Origin: Jiangella ureilytica
GTDB taxonomy: Bacteria; Actinomycetota; Actinomycetes; Jiangellales; Jiangellaceae
Assembly (NCBI RefSeq): GCF_004348545.1
Contig: NZ_SMKL01000001.1
Location: 124,001-188,000 of the forward strand
DNA length: 64,000 nucleotides
Direction: 5' to 3'
The notes beneath the pieces were generated by a model. The model did no database searches and had not been told where the DNA came from. It was given only the letters and a program-made list of their open reading frames with translations. A program made the translations under genes and the position numbers. Numbering within the stretch: position 1 is the first letter of the stretch; every line of letters begins with the position of its first letter. This document shows, piece after piece, positions 57,010-64,000 of the stretch.

Positions 57010-57480
57010 ATGGCCCGGCTGGCGGGCGGTGTGGCGTTGCTCACGGTGCTCGACCCCGTCGGGCGCGACTGCGGCCTCACCGTCACGGCCGTGTCGTCGG
57101 TGTCGTTGGAACCGCCGCTGGTGCTGGCCTGCGTGACGAAGGACGGCTTCATCCACGACGCGCTCTTCGTCGCCGACGGCTGGTCGCTGTCCTTCCTCGC
57201 CACCGATCAACTGGAGCTGTCCCACTACGCCGCCCGCGAGCGCCATCCCGGCGCTCGCGACGACTTCTCGCCCTGGCCCACCCGGCGCGCGGCCCGCGGC
57301 GAGCTGGTCTTCACCGGCGCGGCCGCCGCCGTCGAATGCGTGCCGCACTCACTGGTCGATGCCGGCGACCACACCATCGCGCTGGGCCGGGTGGTCTCGG
57401 TCGCGCAGGACGTGACGGGCGTGCTGCCCCTCGTCCACGTCGACCGCCGGTACTACGAGCCGGGTCCTGAGATCACCTGA
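57010..57480 (+). CDS. Flavin reductase-like FMN-binding protein
   Basis: This is a 156-residue protein. MARLAGGVALLTVLDPVGRDCGLTVTAVSSVSLEPPLVLACV is the flavin-reductase domain N-terminus, and HTIALGRVVSVAQD...PLVHVDRRYYEPG is its close. The open frame extends upstream to 56956 and encodes FRDA just before this Met. Homologues include that stretch, so the real start may be a non-standard codon nearer the clgR stop. It supplies reduced flavin or is a split monooxygenase partner; no partner gene is adjacent. Confidence 0.82.
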   Translation: MARLAGGVALLTVLDPVGRDCGLTVTAVSSVSLEPPLVLACVTKDGFIHDALFVADGWSLSFLATDQLELSHYAARERHPGARDDFSPWPTRRAARGELVFTGAAAAVECVPHSLVDAGDHTIALGRVVSVAQDVTGVLPLVHVDRRYYEPGPEIT

Positions 57481-57492
57481 TGCCGGGCGGGG

Positions 57493-57936
57493 CTATCTGA
57501 TCACCGGTGCGGTCGGGCCCGATCGGATCATGAACCGGTCGAGCACCTCGATGGGCCCGAAGCCGAGCGGCGCGTACACCCCGTGCGCGTCGAGCGTGGC
57601 CAGCATCCAGCGTTCGACGCCGGCGTGTTCCGGGTGCTCGAGGACGGCGGTCACGAGGATCCGGGCCAGGCCCTGGCCGCGGTGCTCCGGCAGCACGAAC
57701 ACGTCGGCCAGCCACGCGAACGTCGTGGCGTCGCCCACCACCCGGGCGAACCCGACCTGGTCGCCGTCGGGCGCATACAGCCCGACACCGAACGACCGGT
57801 CGACGGCGCGCTCGATCGTCTCGCGCCGACGGTGCTTGCTCCAGTAGGTGGTCAGCAGGAACTCGGTGATGACATCGATATCGAGCCGGGCCGGGTCGTC
57901 GTCCACCTCGTAGCCGGCGTGCGTCGCGAGAATCAC
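57493..57936 (-). CDS. GNAT-family N-acetyltransferase
   Basis: This is a 147-residue acetyltransferase. FAWLADVFVLPEHRGQGLARILVTAVLEHPE contains the acetyl-CoA loop (RGQGLA), and YAPLGFGPIEVLDRFMI is the C-terminal motif. The acceptor is unknown. The GTG at 57936 is six bases after a minus-strand TAGCCT, so it may be leaderless. It converges on the flavin reductase gene with 12 bases between. Confidence 0.88.
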   Translation of the reverse strand: MILATHAGYEVDDDPARLDIDVITEFLLTTYWSKHRRRETIERAVDRSFGVGLYAPDGDQVGFARVVGDATTFAWLADVFVLPEHRGQGLARILVTAVLEHPEHAGVERWMLATLDAHGVYAPLGFGPIEVLDRFMIRSGPTAPVIR

Positions 57937-57942
57937 CAGGCC

Positions 57943-57948
57943 AGGCTA
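57943..57948 (-). promoter_or_regulatory. Putative leaderless -10 of the GNAT gene
   Basis: On the minus strand TAGCCT is followed by six bases (GGCCTG) and then the GTG start at 57936, the same spacing as for dapA, paaA and pgsA. Confidence 0.5.
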
Positions 57949-58034
57949 CGACGCCGCACGTCAGCAGCGCCGTACCCGGTCCGCGCGCCGGACTCGCCTT
58001 CCCGGCCGCCCGTGCCGTCCGCCCCGGCCGTCCG

Positions 58035-58108
58035 CGTTGATCTTGGAGAAAGCGCGGATGTCCTGCCCGACATGTCCGATGAATCCCGCCCCTTCTCCAA
58101 GATCAACG
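58035..58108. repeat. Perfect 16 bp palindrome in the GNAT-lhr gap
   Basis: CGTTGATCTTGGAGAA (58035-58050) is exactly complementary to 58093-58108. The 42-base interior can pair further (GCG/GGAT with ATCC/CGC). It lies 99 bases upstream of the GNAT start and away from any stop codon. It may be a dispersed REP-like palindrome rather than a terminator. The gap 57937-58582 has no gene. Confidence 0.6.
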
Positions 58109-58137
58109 TGGGTGCGGAGGCTTCACACCTGAGTCGC

Positions 58138-58582
58138 GTGGGCGGGTGCCGGTCGGCGGGTTCTCGAGCCGGTCGGCCATCGGCGCCTCGGCCGCGGCCG
58201 TTGCCGCTCGATCCTTCTCGCGTCAGGTGGGCAGGGCGTAGCCTCGCGGCGGGGTCGGTGGGTGCTGTCGGCGGGTTCTCGAGCCGGTCGGCCGTCGGCG
58301 CCTCGGCCGCGGCCGTCGCCGCTCGATCCTTCTCGCGTCAGGCGGGCAGGGCGTAGCCTCGCGGCGGGGTCGGTGGGTGCCGGTCGGCGGGTTCTCGAGC
58401 CGGACGGCCGTCGGCGCCTCGGCCGCGCTCGTCGCCGCTCGATCCCTCTCGCGTCAGGCGGGCAGGGCGTAGCCTCGCGGCGGCGTCGGTGGGTGGCGTC
58501 GGCGGGTGCCGGTTGGCGGGTTCTCGAGCCGGCCGGCTGTCGGCGCCTCGGCCGCGGCCGTCGCCGCTCGATCCCTCTCGCG

Positions 58583-58590
<8 letters not shown>
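58138..58590. repeat. Tandem repeat of about 116 bp ending in the lhr stop region
   Basis: Four copies are marked by GGGTTCTCGAGCCGG at about 58158, 58273, 58389 and 58518 (spacings about 115, 116 and 129). Each contains TCGGCGCCTCGGCCGCG, CGCTCGATCC and a TCAGGCG-GCAGG block. In the last copy that block is the real 3' end and stop codon of lhr (TCA at 58583-58585). The other copies carry decayed versions of the lhr 3' end (PRGYALPA-stop in place of PRGLRLRA-stop). Confidence 0.8.
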
Positions 58591-63214
<4,624 letters not shown>

Positions 63215-63267
63215 CCACCCATCATCGCCCGACCCACCGACAAGGTCGGCGTGTTCGCCGTTCGGCA

Positions 63268-63273
63268 TAGGCT
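63268..63273 (+). promoter_or_regulatory. Putative leaderless -10 of the DUF3046 gene
   Basis: TAGGCT lies exactly six bases before the GTG at 63280, in the gap divergent from lhr. Confidence 0.5.
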
Positions 63274-63279
63274 TGCGCC

Positions 63280-63474
63280 GTGCGGTTGACGGACTTCTGG
63301 GAGCGGATGGAACACCATCTGGGCGCCGGCTATGCGGACTCGTGGGCGCGCGACTACGTCATCGACGGGCTCGGCGGGCGCACCGTCCACCAGGCTCTCG
63401 CGGCCGGCGAGGACACCAAGGTCGTCTGGCGCGCCGTCGCCGACGCCCTGCGCCTCCCGCCCAGCGACCGCTGA
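63280..63474 (+). CDS. DUF3046 small protein
   Basis: This is a 64-residue protein. MRLTDFWERMEHHLGAGYADSWARDYVIDGLGGRTVHQALAAGEDTKVVWRAV matches DUF3046, a small actinobacterial family usually found just upstream of recA. The role is unknown. recA is not reached within this window, and an ABC ATPase follows instead. The 177 bases between 63475 and 63650 hold no other gene. Confidence 0.88.
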   Translation: MRLTDFWERMEHHLGAGYADSWARDYVIDGLGGRTVHQALAAGEDTKVVWRAVADALRLPPSDR

Positions 63475-63650
63475 GACCCGGCAGGGCCGACCGAGTGACG
63501 GCCCGGCACGTGCTCCTCGCGGTGGCCGCGTCGTCGCGCTGGTGCTGACGGCCGGTCGCACCGCCCGCGTCGGCGGCGGGCCGGCTGAGAGGCGCGTCCG
63601 GGCGAAACTCGGATGCCCGCTGTCGGACCGGCGGGGTAGCGTCCGGGTTT

Positions 63651-64000
63651 GTGGCAGAACACCCCGGCGACCCACCCATGATCAGTGCCCACCGGCTCAC
63701 GAAGCGGTTCGGCGGGTTCACCGCGGTCGACGCCATCGACGTCGAGGTGCGGCGGGGCGAGGCGTTCGGGTTCCTGGGGCCCAACGGCGCCGGCAAGTCG
63801 TCGACCATGCGCATGATCGGCTGCGTGTCGCCGCCCACCGACGGCAGCCTGCGCATCCTCGGGCTCGACCCGGCGAAGGACGGGCCGGCCATCCGCGCGC
63901 GCCTGGGGGTGGTGCCGCAGCGCGACACGCTCGACGAGGAGCTGACGGTGCGCGAGAACCTCCTCGTGTACGGCCGCTACTTCGGTCTGTCGCGCGCGCA
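63651..64000 (+). CDS. ABC transporter ATP-binding subunit, 3'-truncated by the window
   Basis: The visible 116 codons encode the start of a daunorubicin/ABC-2-type ATPase. ISAHRLTKRFGGFTAVDAIDVEVRRGEAFGFLGPNGAGKSSTMRMI has Walker A GPNGAGKSS, and LGVVPQRDTLDEELTVRENL contains the Q-loop. GTG at 63651 is eight bases after TAGCGT; ATG at 63678 is an alternative start. The signature and Walker B lie beyond the window. An ABC-2 permease gene is expected next. It interrupts the usual DUF3046-recA order. Confidence 0.9.
   Translation, partial: MAEHPGDPPMISAHRLTKRFGGFTAVDAIDVEVRRGEAFGFLGPNGAGKSSTMRMIGCVSPPTDGSLRILGLDPAKDGPAIRARLGVVPQRDTLDEELTVRENLLVYGRYFGLSRA

Overview
This window is chromosomal DNA from a high-GC Gram-positive actinobacterium. 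The support is very GC-rich third codon positions, many GTG starts, four-base stop/start overlaps, and the core blocks infB-DUF503-rbfA-truB-ribF-rpsO-pnp, dapB, dapA-rnj-ftsK and rimO-pgsA-cinA-clgR-lhr-DUF3046. The gene content would fit a Jiangella-like or related filamentous genus, but that is a guess and not shown by the sequence.

Layout. (1) 1-12005: the end of infB, ribosome maturation (rbfA), pseudouridine synthase (truB), a two-MarR plus drug-exporter insertion with a clear operator, ribF, rpsO-pnp with a large intergenic hairpin, an M16 peptidase and a Z-isoprenyl diphosphate synthase. (2) 12006-25050: an accessory insertion where many actinobacteria have M16 followed closely by dapB. 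It holds three remnants of one IS1595-type element, a GlxA/AraC regulator whose 3' end lies in an IS end, an ABC-2 exporter, a RibD/DHFR-fold reductase, an alpha/beta hydrolase, a PLP decarboxylase, trmL, a divergent AraC/MFS pair, a sigma-like protein and a long unknown protein. (3) 25051-43610: dapB followed by a 0.4 kb minisatellite built on its own stop codon, a TPR membrane protein, secreted gamma-glutamyltransferase, AzlCD, a bacterial nitric oxide synthase, a HisRS-like protein, a complete paaABCDE operon, a two-component system divergent from an ABC exporter over a 35 bp palindrome, a HAD phosphatase with a small upstream ORF, and a PrsW-like protease. (4) 43611-56953: dapA-rnj, an ArsR-VOC-SRPBCC operon with its operator inside the promoter, a PadR-controlled FtsX-type ABC system, ftsK, a hydrolase, rimO, pgsA, cinA and a ClgR-like regulator. 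(5) 56954-64000: flavin reductase, GNAT, a palindrome and a second minisatellite abutting the lhr stop codon, lhr, DUF3046 and the start of an ABC ATPase.

How the genes work together. The housekeeping genes serve translation (infB, rbfA, truB, rpsO, rimO, trmL), RNA decay (pnp, rnj), lysine/diaminopimelate synthesis (dapA, dapB), flavin cofactor synthesis (ribF), phospholipid synthesis (pgsA), chromosome segregation (ftsK) and DNA repair (lhr). The accessory genes are mostly self-contained modules with their own regulators, and several have well-formed palindromic operators. A recurring feature is a -10-like hexamer TANNNT placed exactly six bases before an ATG or GTG. At least seven genes have it, which suggests leaderless transcripts. 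No tRNA, rRNA, CRISPR array, intact insertion sequence, prophage or obvious new defence system was seen.
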